DNA of 13,820 nucleotides, taken from the NCBI GenBank assembly GCA_030045935.1, contig JASIEN010000711.1, forward strand, positions 1 to 13,820. The letters run 5' to 3'. Below are positions 7,101 to 12,626 of this stretch, one piece after another. The notes beneath the pieces were generated by a model. The model worked only from the letters and a program-made list of their open reading frames with translations, searched no databases and was not told the DNA's origin. Position numbers and translations under genes: made by a program. Numbering within the stretch: the stretch's first letter is position 1; each line of letters starts with the position of its first letter. Source of the DNA: Candidatus Sulfotelmatobacter sp. GTDB taxonomy: Bacteria; Acidobacteriota; Terriglobia; Terriglobales; Acidobacteriaceae.

Positions 7101-7457
7101 CTATACCCACTCCAGGGCGCCTTTTTTCCACACCCAGACGTAGCCAGCGATCAGGATGGCCAAGAAAATCAGAATCTCAACGAAGCCGAATAATCCCAGC
7201 GCTTTGAACTTCACCGCCCAAGGAAACAGGAAGATGGTTTCTACGTCGAAGACGACGAACAGAATGGCGATGATGTAATAGCGCACCGTGTAGCGGCCGC
7301 GGGAGTCGGAAACGGGATCGATGCCGCATTCGTAGGGCATCAGTTTTGTCTTGCTTGGATTCTCGGGCCGCACCAGCTTCGCGGCCAGCAGCGTAAGTGG
7401 CAGAAGAATGAGAATGATTGCTATGAAGATGAAGATGGGGACGTAATTTTGCGGCAT
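7101..7457 (-). CDS. nuoA: NADH-quinone oxidoreductase subunit A
   Basis: A 118-residue protein with three membrane helices, the typical NuoA (ND3) size and topology. The conserved cytoplasmic loop contains YECGIDP at 42-48, including the cysteine that reports the active/deactive state in mitochondrial ND3. FDVETIFLFPWAVKF at 70-84 is the second signature. NuoA contacts NuoH, NuoJ and the quinone-module subunits. It is the first gene of the cluster and has a sigma70-like promoter about 30-60 bp upstream. The next gene is nuoC. The expected nuoB is missing from the 177-bp interval, which is too short to hold even a remnant of it. Confidence 0.97.
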   Translation of the reverse strand: MPQNYVPIFIFIAIILILLPLTLLAAKLVRPENPSKTKLMPYECGIDPVSDSRGRYTVRYYIIAILFVVFDVETIFLFPWAVKFKALGLFGFVEILIFLAILIAGYVWVWKKGALEWV

Positions 7458-7486
7458 ATTCCGGCTCTGTCGGTATGGAACAAACC

Positions 7487-7515
7487 ATACTAATGCTCGG
7501 GGCAGTGGAGTTCAA
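7487..7515 (-). promoter_or_regulatory. Sigma70-like promoter for the nuo operon
   Basis: On the minus strand TTGAAC (7510-7515) is followed after exactly 17 bp by TAGTAT (7487-7492). These match the TTGACA/TATAAT consensus at 4 or 5 of 6 positions each. The predicted transcript start near 7480 leaves a leader of about 23 nt before the nuoA ATG at 7457, with only a weak GGA as ribosome binding site. It is a prediction from sequence only. Confidence 0.6.
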
Positions 7516-7535
7516 GGGGGTGGCGAAATTGGTAG

Positions 7536-7556
7536 TGTCCTAGCATTATTAGGACA
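7536..7556. promoter_or_regulatory. Dyad TGTCCTA-N7-TAGGACA upstream of the nuo promoter
   Basis: A perfect 7-bp inverted repeat separated by 7 bp, centred at 7546. That is about 20 bp upstream of the -35 hexamer and about 66 bp upstream of the predicted start. This position and half-site spacing (14 bp centre to centre) would suit a dimeric activator. No regulator family is recognised from the half-site. It could instead be part of a repeat. Confidence 0.4.
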
Positions 7557-7570
7557 GCACCGCGAAATTG

Positions 7571-7652
7571 GCGAAGAAGCAGATTCGCTTCGCCTTCAGC
7601 TCAGGGCAGGCTCTCCTGGCTCGCTCTCGCTCGCCGGCGTCGGAATGACAAA
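7571..7652. repeat. Degenerate palindromic repeat between the two minus-strand operons
   Basis: GCGAAG (7571-7576) pairs with CTTCGC (7588-7593). Further on the block reads CTCAGGG, CTCGCTCTCGCTCGCCGG and CGGAATGACA. The final GGAATGACA resembles the end of the GTCATYC family. The opposite terminal arm is not recognisable, so this looks like a decayed or partial copy. It lies just past the stop of the 173-residue gene at 7667 and may serve as its transcript end. No promoter or gene is seen in it. Confidence 0.4.
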
Positions 7653-7666
7653 GTTTCGAAGCGTCG

Positions 7667-8188
7667 TTACTTCTGACTGTTAAGAAACGCCGTGATCCAG
7701 CGCTGCCAGTTCTTCATTTTTTCCGCGTACGCTTCTTCCGAAAACCCACCCAACAGTTTCTCTGAATTCTTTCCGAATGCTGTAACCGTGTAATTTACTG
7801 TCACTCTGCTCTTCTCGCGCCCTGCCGACTCGACCTTCACAATAATGTGTGCCGTGTGGGACGCCGGCGCTACGCGCACGTATTCCGCTCTGTGCGCGTG
7901 GAGATCGGCGTCGACAATAGTCCACAGGGCTTGTTCGTCGCTCTTCCCTTCCCGGAAAACTGTATCGCGGGCGAATGCAGCGGTCGTTGGGAAAACCGGG
8001 TGCGGATCCCAGCCCGGAACCCAGTGCTTCTCCCCTTCCGGACTGAACAGCGGCAATGCAGTCCCGGCGCTGCAGGGCAAATCGAAGCTGCCGGTGCGAC
8101 TAATCTGGTGCCCTGCTTGCCATTCGTGCGCAGACATGAGACCGAGTCCCGCGATGAAAGAGAGTGACAGATTGCCAAGTAGAAGCAT
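7667..8188 (-). CDS. SRPBCC-fold protein of unknown ligand
   Basis: 173 residues from the ATG at 8186-8188. A start at 8137 (MSAHEWQAGHQ) is also possible and would remove a hydrophobic 17-residue lead. The body looks like a small SRPBCC (START/Bet v 1-like) ligand-binding domain. FDLPCSAGTALPLFSPEGE opens it, followed by HWVPGWDPHPVFP (residues 55-67). Then come alternating beta-strand patterns to about 137 and a C-terminal helix, EEAYAEKMKNWQRWITAFL. Such domains bind hydrophobic small molecules, but the ligand here cannot be inferred. The longer start leaves only 3 bp after the stop of the DoxX-like gene, with AAGGGAAGAG upstream, so translation is probably coupled. It is the last gene of the three-gene operon. 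The fold assignment rests on pattern recognition alone. Confidence 0.7.
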   Translation of the reverse strand: MLLLGNLSLSFIAGLGLMSAHEWQAGHQISRTGSFDLPCSAGTALPLFSPEGEKHWVPGWDPHPVFPTTAAFARDTVFREGKSDEQALWTIVDADLHAHRAEYVRVAPASHTAHIIVKVESAGREKSRVTVNYTVTAFGKNSEKLLGGFSEEAYAEKMKNWQRWITAFLNSQK

Positions 8189-8191
8189 CAG

Positions 8192-8533
8192 TCAACTCTT
8201 CCCTTCGTTGGCAGCGGCAACAGTCCACGCTGCGGCAGCATAGATAGCGAGAGCACCGACGTTGAACAATCCATGCAGCAGATGTACGGCGATGGCGAGA
8301 ATGAAGATGGCAACCAGCAGCCATGCTCCCTGACGCGCGGTTCGCGGGATTAGCACGAGTAGCGCCCCGATAATCTCGCCCCATCCAAGAACCAGTCGAA
8401 TGATGTTTGGCATATGGGTGCGGGCAAAATCGTGGCGGGCGCTGGGCAGGATGAAAAGAACGGCTTCAATCAGGATGACGATGCCGAGTGTCCATTGAAG
8501 GACCCACAGGGCGAGTTTCATTCGCTTTGTCAT
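8192..8533 (-). CDS. DoxX-like small membrane protein
   Basis: A 113-residue protein with four hydrophobic helices, at roughly 8-30, 43-62, 68-88 and 91-107. N-terminal MTKRMK and the Arg/Lys-containing loops are consistent with an inner-membrane protein. Helix 1 with E23, and the GWGEIIGALLVLIPRTARQG segment (50-69), resemble the DoxX/DoxD-like four-helix family. Members are often small accessory subunits linked to redox or thiol functions, but most have no established role. It lies 8 bp after the upstream regulator-like gene and 3 bp before the SRPBCC gene, so the three are almost certainly co-transcribed. The start ATG at 8531-8533 is firm. The specific function is unknown. Confidence 0.75.
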   Translation of the reverse strand: MTKRMKLALWVLQWTLGIVILIEAVLFILPSARHDFARTHMPNIIRLVLGWGEIIGALLVLIPRTARQGAWLLVAIFILAIAVHLLHGLFNVGALAIYAAAAWTVAAANEGKS

Positions 8534-8541
8534 AGTGCGCT

Positions 8542-8844
8542 CTATTTGTTTGCTCCGCGTTTCCTTGCGGGTTGGGATTTAATTTCTCTCAGGCGATGGC
8601 TGGCACTGGAATCGAGATCGAAATCGTAGAAGCGTTTCAGCTCCTTAATACGCTCGAGCGAGGCGGGGCTGAAAGGCGTTTTGCCGTCGAAGGCGTGGAG
8701 CACGATGCCTTCAAGGAGATCGCCAAGACTCATATCATGATACTCAGCGAAGGCTTTCAGAATTTTGAGCAGCCGCTTTTCGATGCGGACGCCAGTCTGG
8801 ACGCGCTCGATGAGGAGCTTGGAATCATCAATCATTTGTACCAT
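8542..8844 (-). CDS. Probable ribbon-helix-helix (Arc/MetJ-type) regulator
   Basis: A 100-residue protein from the ATG at 8842-8844. A second in-frame ATG at 8833-8835 gives MIDDSKLL and is an equally plausible start. Residues 17-52 fit the ribbon-helix-helix pattern: a short strand, TGVRIEKRLL, then helix LLKILKAFAEYHDMS, then helix LGDLLEGIVLHAF. The remaining 48 residues are charged (ERIKELKRFYDFDLD, HRLREIK) and probably helical. Proteins of this type bind short tandem DNA sites as dimers, and just such sites overlap the gene's own start (8837-8866). It leads an operon with the DoxX-like and SRPBCC genes. No toxin gene adjoins, so it is more likely an autoregulator than an antitoxin. No ribosome binding site is seen, so the message may be leaderless. 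Confidence 0.65.
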   Translation of the reverse strand: MVQMIDDSKLLIERVQTGVRIEKRLLKILKAFAEYHDMSLGDLLEGIVLHAFDGKTPFSPASLERIKELKRFYDFDLDSSASHRLREIKSQPARKRGANK

Positions 8845-8866
8845 TGTACCATTGTACTATGGTACA
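8837..8866. promoter_or_regulatory. Tandem 8-bp repeats: putative autoregulatory operator
   Basis: TGTACCAT (8837-8844), TGTACCAT (8845-8852) and TGTACTAT (8853-8860) are three head-to-tail 8-bp units. An inverted copy, ATGGTACA, follows at 8859-8866, so 8853-8866 is a near-perfect 14-bp palindrome (TGTACTATGGTACA). The first unit contains the start codon of the regulator-like gene. Two TACAAT hexamers on the minus strand could act as -10 elements inside the array. Tandem and inverted short sites at a promoter are what dimeric ribbon-helix-helix repressors use. Binding by the adjacent gene product is inferred. Confidence 0.55.
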
Positions 8867-8880
8867 CAATCGTGCTTTGG

Positions 8881-9049
8881 GGCGTCATCCTGAAGGCCGG
8901 CGTTCCTCCCAGCGGGCCAAGGGATCTCCCGCGCAGTGTCAGCACCAGGAGGTCCCTCGCTCCGCCTCGGGGTCCTCGCCATGTTCGGGATTTCGGCGCG
9001 CGGCTCGGACGCCGCGCAAACGCCTCAAGCTGCGTCTCGGGATGACGCC
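8881..9049. repeat. Large GGCGTCATCC palindromic element upstream of lysS
   Basis: GGCGTCATCC (8881-8890) and GGATGACGCC (9040-9049) are perfect 10-bp terminal inverted repeats bounding a 169-bp GC-rich block. Inside lie GGGATCTCCC, GGTCCCTCGCTCCGCCTCGG and GGACGCCGCGC-type words that can pair locally. Its ends match the GTCATCC motif of the elements at 2420-2527 and 6158-6262, but the interior differs and is longer. It fills most of the 268-bp gap between the divergent regulator operon and lysS. No coding sequence is supported inside it. Confidence 0.65.
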
Positions 9050-9074
9050 GCGCAGAGCTGATCGGGGCATTGTT

Positions 9075-9080
9075 TATAAT
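9075..9080 (+). promoter_or_regulatory. Candidate -10 box for lysS
   Basis: A perfect TATAAT stands 32 bp before the lysS start, in the sequence TGTTTATAATCG. No convincing -35 hexamer is found 16-18 bp upstream, where the tail of the palindromic element ends. The predicted transcript start near 9087 would give a leader of about 26 nt that includes the GAGAGG ribosome binding site at 9102-9107. Confidence 0.45.
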
Positions 9081-9112
9081 CGCTGTTTCCTCTTTTCCAA
9101 CGAGAGGTTCTC

Positions 9113-10666
9113 TTGGCACTCGACGAGAATATTTACGCGCAGCGGCTGGCAAAGCTCAGACAGATTGAAGCGCTTGGCCAGCCTGCCTACCGCACTAAGT
9201 ACGAGTTCACTCATACGATTCCTCAGACTCTGACGGAGTATTCAGACAAGTCAGCCGAGCAACTTGAGAGTTCCAGGGTAAATGTGCGCGTTGCAGGGCG
9301 CATTATGGCAATCCGGCTGATGGGCAAGGCCGGATTCTGCCATTTGCAGCAGGGTGGTCGGCGGCTCCAGATCTATGTGAAGAAAGATGCGGTCGGGGAA
9401 AAAGGATTCGAGTTGTACAAATTGCTCGATCTAGGCGATCACATCGGCGTGAGCGGATACTTGTTTCGCACGCGCACGGGCGAGCTGACGGTGCACGTGG
9501 AAGAGATCACGTTTCTCAGTAAAGACCTGCTGCCGCTGCCGGAGAAATGGCATGGGCTTACTGATGTTGAGTTGCGATATCGGCAGCGGTATGTGGATCT
9601 GGTGGTGAATCCGGAAGTGCGCGATGTTTTTTTGAAGCGCAGCCGCCTGGTGCAGTCGGTGCGGCATACGCTCGATTCCCATGATTTCGTTGAGGTCGAA
9701 ACTCCGATCCTGCAGGCGATCGCGGGCGGCGCCGTGGCGCGGCCATTCATTACCCATCACAATGCGCTCGATATCGATCTCTACCTGCGCATCGCGCTCG
9801 AACTCTATCTGAAGCGGCTGATTGTGGGCGGACTCGATCGCGTCTACGAGCTCAATCGCAATTTTCGCAACGAAGGTCTGGGATGGCGCTGGAATCCTGA
9901 ATTCACCATGCTGGAGGCGTATCAAGCTTACACTGACTACGCAGGCATCATGAGCCTTACGCAGGAAGTCGTACTGGAGGCTGCGAAGGCGATCAACGGC
10001 ACAACTAAGTCGAAGTGGGGCGAGCACGAACTTGATTGGGGAAATTGGCAGCGCCTGACCATGCGTGAAGCCATCATTAAGTTCTGGCCACAGGCGGCAG
10101 GAGCGAAGCCAGAGATGATCGACTTCTCCTCAGCGGAAGGCGTCGAGAAACTCATGGGTCGCTTCAATGCCGCGCACGCACACATGGCATACGATCCGAA
10201 TGCGCCGAACGGAAAGAACATCGCTGCGCTGTTCGAGGCGGTTGCCGAGGAACAGTTGATCCAGCCCACGATCATTTACGAATTTCCCCTTGCGGTCTCG
10301 CCCTTCGCAAAGCAGAAACCAGACGAGCCCGACTGGACGGAGCGCTTTGAGATGTTCGCGGGTCAGATGGAATTCGCCAATGGATTCAGCGAACTCAACG
10401 ATCCCGAGGATCAGCGGCGGCGATTCGAGGCGCAACTGAAAGAACGGGAACGGGGAGATGAAGAGGCCCACCTGATGGATGAGGATTACATCCGCGCATT
10501 GTCCTATGGCATGCCGCCCACCGGCGGTGTGGGAGTGGGCATCGACCGCTTAGCCATGTTGCTGACGGATTCGCACACGATCCGGGATGTGATTCTGTTC
10601 CCCTTGCTGAGGCCGGAGAAAAGTTTAAACGCAGAGGGTACAGGGGATACACCGGGCAGGGCTTAG
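9113..10666 (+). CDS. lysS: Lysine--tRNA ligase, class II
   Basis: A 517-residue class II lysyl-tRNA synthetase, which charges tRNA-Lys with lysine in the cytoplasm. The TTG start at 9113 is chosen because GAGAGG (9102-9107) sits 5 bp upstream and the N-terminus then reads MALDENIYAQRLAKLRQIEA, as in the family. An anticodon-binding OB-fold spans about 57-135, followed by RYRQRYVDLVVNPEVRDVF. Motif 1 lies around 176-200 (FVEVETPIL). Motif 2 is RVYELNRNFRNEG (243-255) followed by LGWRWNPEFTMLEAYQAY. Motif 3 is GMPPTGGVGVGIDRLAMLL (466-484) followed by RDVILFPLLRPE. In motif 2 the common Arg-His-Asn-Pro-Glu-Phe is here Arg-Trp-Asn-Pro-Glu-Phe (W260). The last 17 residues past the core are low complexity. 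It is monocistronic and on the opposite strand from its neighbours. Confidence 0.98.
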   Translation: MALDENIYAQRLAKLRQIEALGQPAYRTKYEFTHTIPQTLTEYSDKSAEQLESSRVNVRVAGRIMAIRLMGKAGFCHLQQGGRRLQIYVKKDAVGEKGFELYKLLDLGDHIGVSGYLFRTRTGELTVHVEEITFLSKDLLPLPEKWHGLTDVELRYRQRYVDLVVNPEVRDVFLKRSRLVQSVRHTLDSHDFVEVETPILQAIAGGAVARPFITHHNALDIDLYLRIALELYLKRLIVGGLDRVYELNRNFRNEGLGWRWNPEFTMLEAYQAYTDYAGIMSLTQEVVLEAAKAINGTTKSKWGEHELDWGNWQRLTMREAIIKFWPQAAGAKPEMIDFSSAEGVEKLMGRFNAAHAHMAYDPNAPNGKNIAALFEAVAEEQLIQPTIIYEFPLAVSPFAKQKPDEPDWTERFEMFAGQMEFANGFSELNDPEDQRRRFEAQLKERERGDEEAHLMDEDYIRALSYGMPPTGGVGVGIDRLAMLLTDSHTIRDVILFPLLRPEKSLNAEGTGDTPGRA

Positions 10667-10721
10667 CAGGGATGTCGGTAAAACGATTAAACCTTTCTTG
10701 GCATATTTCCAACTAAGATGC

Positions 10722-10764
10722 AGGAACCTCAGCGAGTACTAGAAAAAGTCCCGCTCCGGTTCCT
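10722..10764 (+). terminator. Hairpin 56 bp after lysS, possible terminator
   Basis: AGGAACC (10722-10728) pairs with GGTTCCT (10758-10764). A further 4 bp (AGCG/CGCT) pair inside after a 2x2 internal loop, around a loop of about 17 nt. It is followed by ATAGTTTCTTGATGTGTTT, which is only moderately U-rich. As the first stem after lysS it could contribute to termination, but the T-run is weak. Confidence 0.35.
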
Positions 10765-10798
10765 ATAGTTTCTTGATGTGTTTGGGCTCAGAATTAGC

Positions 10799-10848
10799 AG
10801 CGCTGCCGTAATGTCCCAGTAAGTTGCGGACATTGGGTCGGCAGCGCT
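10799..10848. repeat. Strong extended inverted repeat between lysS and the cytochrome gene
   Basis: AGCGCTGCCG (10799-10808) pairs perfectly with CGGCAGCGCT (10839-10848). Further in, AATGTCC (10810-10816) pairs with GGACATT (10828-10834), leaving an 11-nt loop and a 1x4 internal loop. That gives 17 base pairs in a 50-nt span. On the plus strand it is followed by TTGCTGTCTTTG, too poor in T for a confident terminator. It could end the lysS transcript, be an intergenic repeat, or be a small structured RNA. No ORF covers it. Confidence 0.5.
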
Positions 10849-10898
10849 TTGCTGTCTTTGCCCGTTGATCAATTGAAAAGCTCCTAACCGCAAAGGTC

Positions 10899-10944
10899 GC
10901 TCGAGCTACGCTCGACTGAACAGCCGAGGGCGGCTGTCCCTACA
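10899..10944. repeat. GAACAGCCGAGGGCGGCTGTCCC repeat just past the cytochrome stop
   Basis: ACAGCCG (10920-10926) and CGGCTGT (10931-10937) form a 7-bp stem with an AGGG loop. Upstream, GCTCGAGC and a CTCGAGCTACGCTCGA block flank it. The sequence is a relative of 7057-7097 (shared CAGCCG-purine loop-CGGCTG and following CC). Like that copy it ends within a few bases of a minus-strand stop codon (10950). Confidence 0.6.
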
Positions 10945-10949
10945 TGACC

Positions 10950-11435
10950 TTATTTCGCAAACTTGCCGCCCGAAGTTCGTTGCGGTTCGTATGGAGGTTT
11001 ATCGGGGCTGAAATTCGTACTCAGGTAATCGATCAAGGGATCGCGATCGGCGGGGTCGACGACGGCACCCCACTTGATCATTTTGTCGACTTCTTTGGTC
11101 CATGCCGCTTTGCTGATGCGCTGCTGGAGAATGATGCGAGCTTCGTGGCACTCCAGGCAAGCGGTGGTGGCTTTGGCTTGCATGGCGCCGGTGGGAAGGT
11201 CGGCGGTGAGGTTGGCAGTTGCCGTTTTTTGGGCGGCAGCCGGAGACACCCAGAAGGCCAAAAGGCAAATGGCGGTGGCTGATGCCACCAAGAAGATAGC
11301 ACTTCTGAGCGCGAAGCTGAAGAGTGCTTTCGCCCCTGCGGGGCTTTTTCTTTCCCGGATTAGCCCCCACGGCTTGAGCCGTGGGCCGCACTCTGTCGCC
11401 GCTTCGTGGCTAACGAATTGGCTTTTATGCCACAT
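10950..11435 (-). CDS. Mono-haem c-type cytochrome, likely sulfite dehydrogenase subunit (SorB-like)
   Basis: 161 residues in the only open start (ATG 11433-11435), which overlaps the sulfite oxidase stop by 11 bp. A hydrophobic segment at 40-62 ending VSPAAAQ looks like a Sec signal peptide with cleavage after Ala-Ala-Ala. The exported part carries one haem site, CLECH (C93, C96, H97), and DKMIKWGA with M119 as probable sixth ligand, then VVDPADRDPLIDYLSTNF. Spacing and size fit small cytochromes paired with periplasmic sulfite dehydrogenases, which pass electrons from sulfite to the respiratory chain. The first ~39 residues are odd: they read through a repeat (11332-11385), contain Cys and many charges, and precede the signal peptide. 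No alternative ATG, GTG or TTG lies between 11435 and the signal's hydrophobic core. A TTG or GTG inside the core is possible but would lose the positive n-region. Confidence 0.8.
   Translation of the reverse strand: MWHKSQFVSHEAATECGPRLKPWGLIRERKSPAGAKALFSFALRSAIFLVASATAICLLAFWVSPAAAQKTATANLTADLPTGAMQAKATTACLECHEARIILQQRISKAAWTKEVDKMIKWGAVVDPADRDPLIDYLSTNFSPDKPPYEPQRTSGGKFAK
11332..11385. repeat. Two hairpins inside the cytochrome 5' region
   Basis: GCCCC (11332-11336) pairs with GGGGC (11340-11344) and is followed on the plus strand by TTTTTCTTT. CCCACGGCT (11366-11374) pairs with AGCCGTGGG (11377-11385) around TG. Both GC stems look like intergenic palindromic repeats, yet they lie inside the first 35 codons of the cytochrome gene. 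On the plus strand the first resembles an intrinsic terminator, but no plus-strand gene precedes it. Confidence 0.55.
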
Positions 11436-12615
11436 GAATCTTCACCTGATCGATAGCGTTATTTAGATAGCCGCTGGGGTTCCACTCGGCGGCGGCGGGC
11501 TGCACTCGGCCTTGGGTGTCGGTGGCGCGCGACATGATGGTGTAATCGCCAGCTTTCCGGGGCGTCCAATCGTAGGTCCACAAGCGCCACCCGTAGTGGT
11601 CTTGCTCGTGGGTGAGCTTTGCAGCGTTCCATGAAGATCCGCCATCGCTTGAGATTTCGACTTTGGTGATATCGGCTTCGCCTGCCCAGGCTGCCCCGTG
11701 TACGATCAGCTTGCCCGCTTTCACGTTTGAACTGTCGGCCGGACCTGAGATCACGGACTTCACGTTTAATGCCGTGAGCGGGTGGGTGTCTTCCGGCTTG
11801 ACGGCTTCTCCCGCCTGAACGGGATGGTTGGGAAAGCGATATCCCGGATTCATGAAATTGCCGACGAACTCCGATTCGAGAACTTTGATTTCTGCGAGCC
11901 ACTTGCAGGAGGCTGCGCCAACCCAGCCGGGGACGAGAGCGCGCGCCGGAAAACCATGATGCTTGGTAAGCGGCGAACCGTTCATATGAGTGGCCACAAG
12001 ACTATCGGCGTCCAAAGCCTTTTCGATGGGAATACTGCGAATGAAGGGCGGAACTTTACCGGGAACTTCATCTAGGCCCCGAAACATGACGTGCTTGCCG
12101 GTAGGCTTCACACCCGCGCGCTGCAAAAGATCTCGCAAACGAATGCCGGAAAAGCGTGCCGTGCTGACCGCGCCTTTGCCCCACTGAATTCCGGGAACCT
12201 GGGGACGAAACAATCCACGGCCGTTGCCAGCGCATTCGAGGGTATTCACGACGGCATGAGCTTCGAATTTGGACAAATCGGAAAGGCTAAGAGTAAGCGG
12301 TTTCTCGACTTCTCCACCAATGGAAAGGCGCCATTGATGGGCATCGAGCTCAATCGGCTCAAACATGTGATTGCGTACGAAAAAGTGGGATACGGGCGTG
12401 AGCCAGGTATTGAAGTACTCGACGGGAGTTTCGAGATCGACGAAGCGGAAAGAGCGCAGCAAGAGTCCATCTTCGCCGGAAACCGGCACGGACTGCGTTT
12501 GCGGGACGAGTGGTACGGCCGATGCGAGAGCCCGGCTAATTGCAGCCGGTGTCGCCGTGATCAGAGCGGCCGCGGAAATCTGTTGCAGGAAATCGCGCCT
12601 CGAGTTCGCCGCCAT
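11425..12615 (-). CDS. Periplasmic molybdopterin sulfite oxidase/dehydrogenase (SorA/SoxC type)
   Basis: A 396-residue enzyme predicted to oxidise sulfite to sulfate with a Mo-molybdopterin cofactor. The N-terminus has a twin-arginine signal, NSRRDFLQQ, then a hydrophobic Ala-rich stretch, so it is exported folded. HFFVRNHMF (77-85), VNTLECAGNGRGLF (123-136, with C128 as the Mo-thiolate ligand) and GFPARALVPGWVGAASCKWL (221-240) define the catalytic domain. The C-terminal part, from about 270, matches the beta-sandwich dimerisation domain (ISSDGGSSWNAAKL, WRLWTYDWTP). Length is close to SorA and SoxC proteins. The next gene is a mono-haem cytochrome overlapping by 11 bp, a pairing typical of sulfite:cytochrome c oxidoreductase (SorAB-like). 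No other sox genes are nearby, arguing for stand-alone sulfite oxidation or detoxification. The exact substrate is inferred from the family. The start ATG (12613-12615) lacks a ribosome binding site. Confidence 0.93.
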   Translation of the reverse strand: MAANSRRDFLQQISAAALITATPAAISRALASAVPLVPQTQSVPVSGEDGLLLRSFRFVDLETPVEYFNTWLTPVSHFFVRNHMFEPIELDAHQWRLSIGGEVEKPLTLSLSDLSKFEAHAVVNTLECAGNGRGLFRPQVPGIQWGKGAVSTARFSGIRLRDLLQRAGVKPTGKHVMFRGLDEVPGKVPPFIRSIPIEKALDADSLVATHMNGSPLTKHHGFPARALVPGWVGAASCKWLAEIKVLESEFVGNFMNPGYRFPNHPVQAGEAVKPEDTHPLTALNVKSVISGPADSSNVKAGKLIVHGAAWAGEADITKVEISSDGGSSWNAAKLTHEQDHYGWRLWTYDWTPRKAGDYTIMSRATDTQGRVQPAAAEWNPSGYLNNAIDQVKIHVA

Positions 12616-12626
12616 CTAGTAGACAA

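Noticed and set aside
7845..8243. Plus-strand 132-residue and 106-residue frames opposite the SRPBCC gene
   Set aside because: No ribosome binding site, no recognisable fold, and they are antisense to a gene fitting a tight operon.
8837..8860. Short tandem repeats as a CRISPR array
   Set aside because: Units are 8 bp with no spacers; there are no cas genes. An operator is a better explanation.
8572..9045. Plus-strand 157-residue frame
   Set aside because: It spans the antisense of the regulator gene and the palindromic element, with repetitive translation (PPRGPRHVRDFGARLGRR).
11332..11353. Plus-strand intrinsic terminator (GCCCC-TGC-GGGGC then TTTTTC)
   Set aside because: It has terminator form, but no plus-strand gene reads into it: lysS ends about 670 bp earlier with other hairpins between. 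Treated as part of a repeat.
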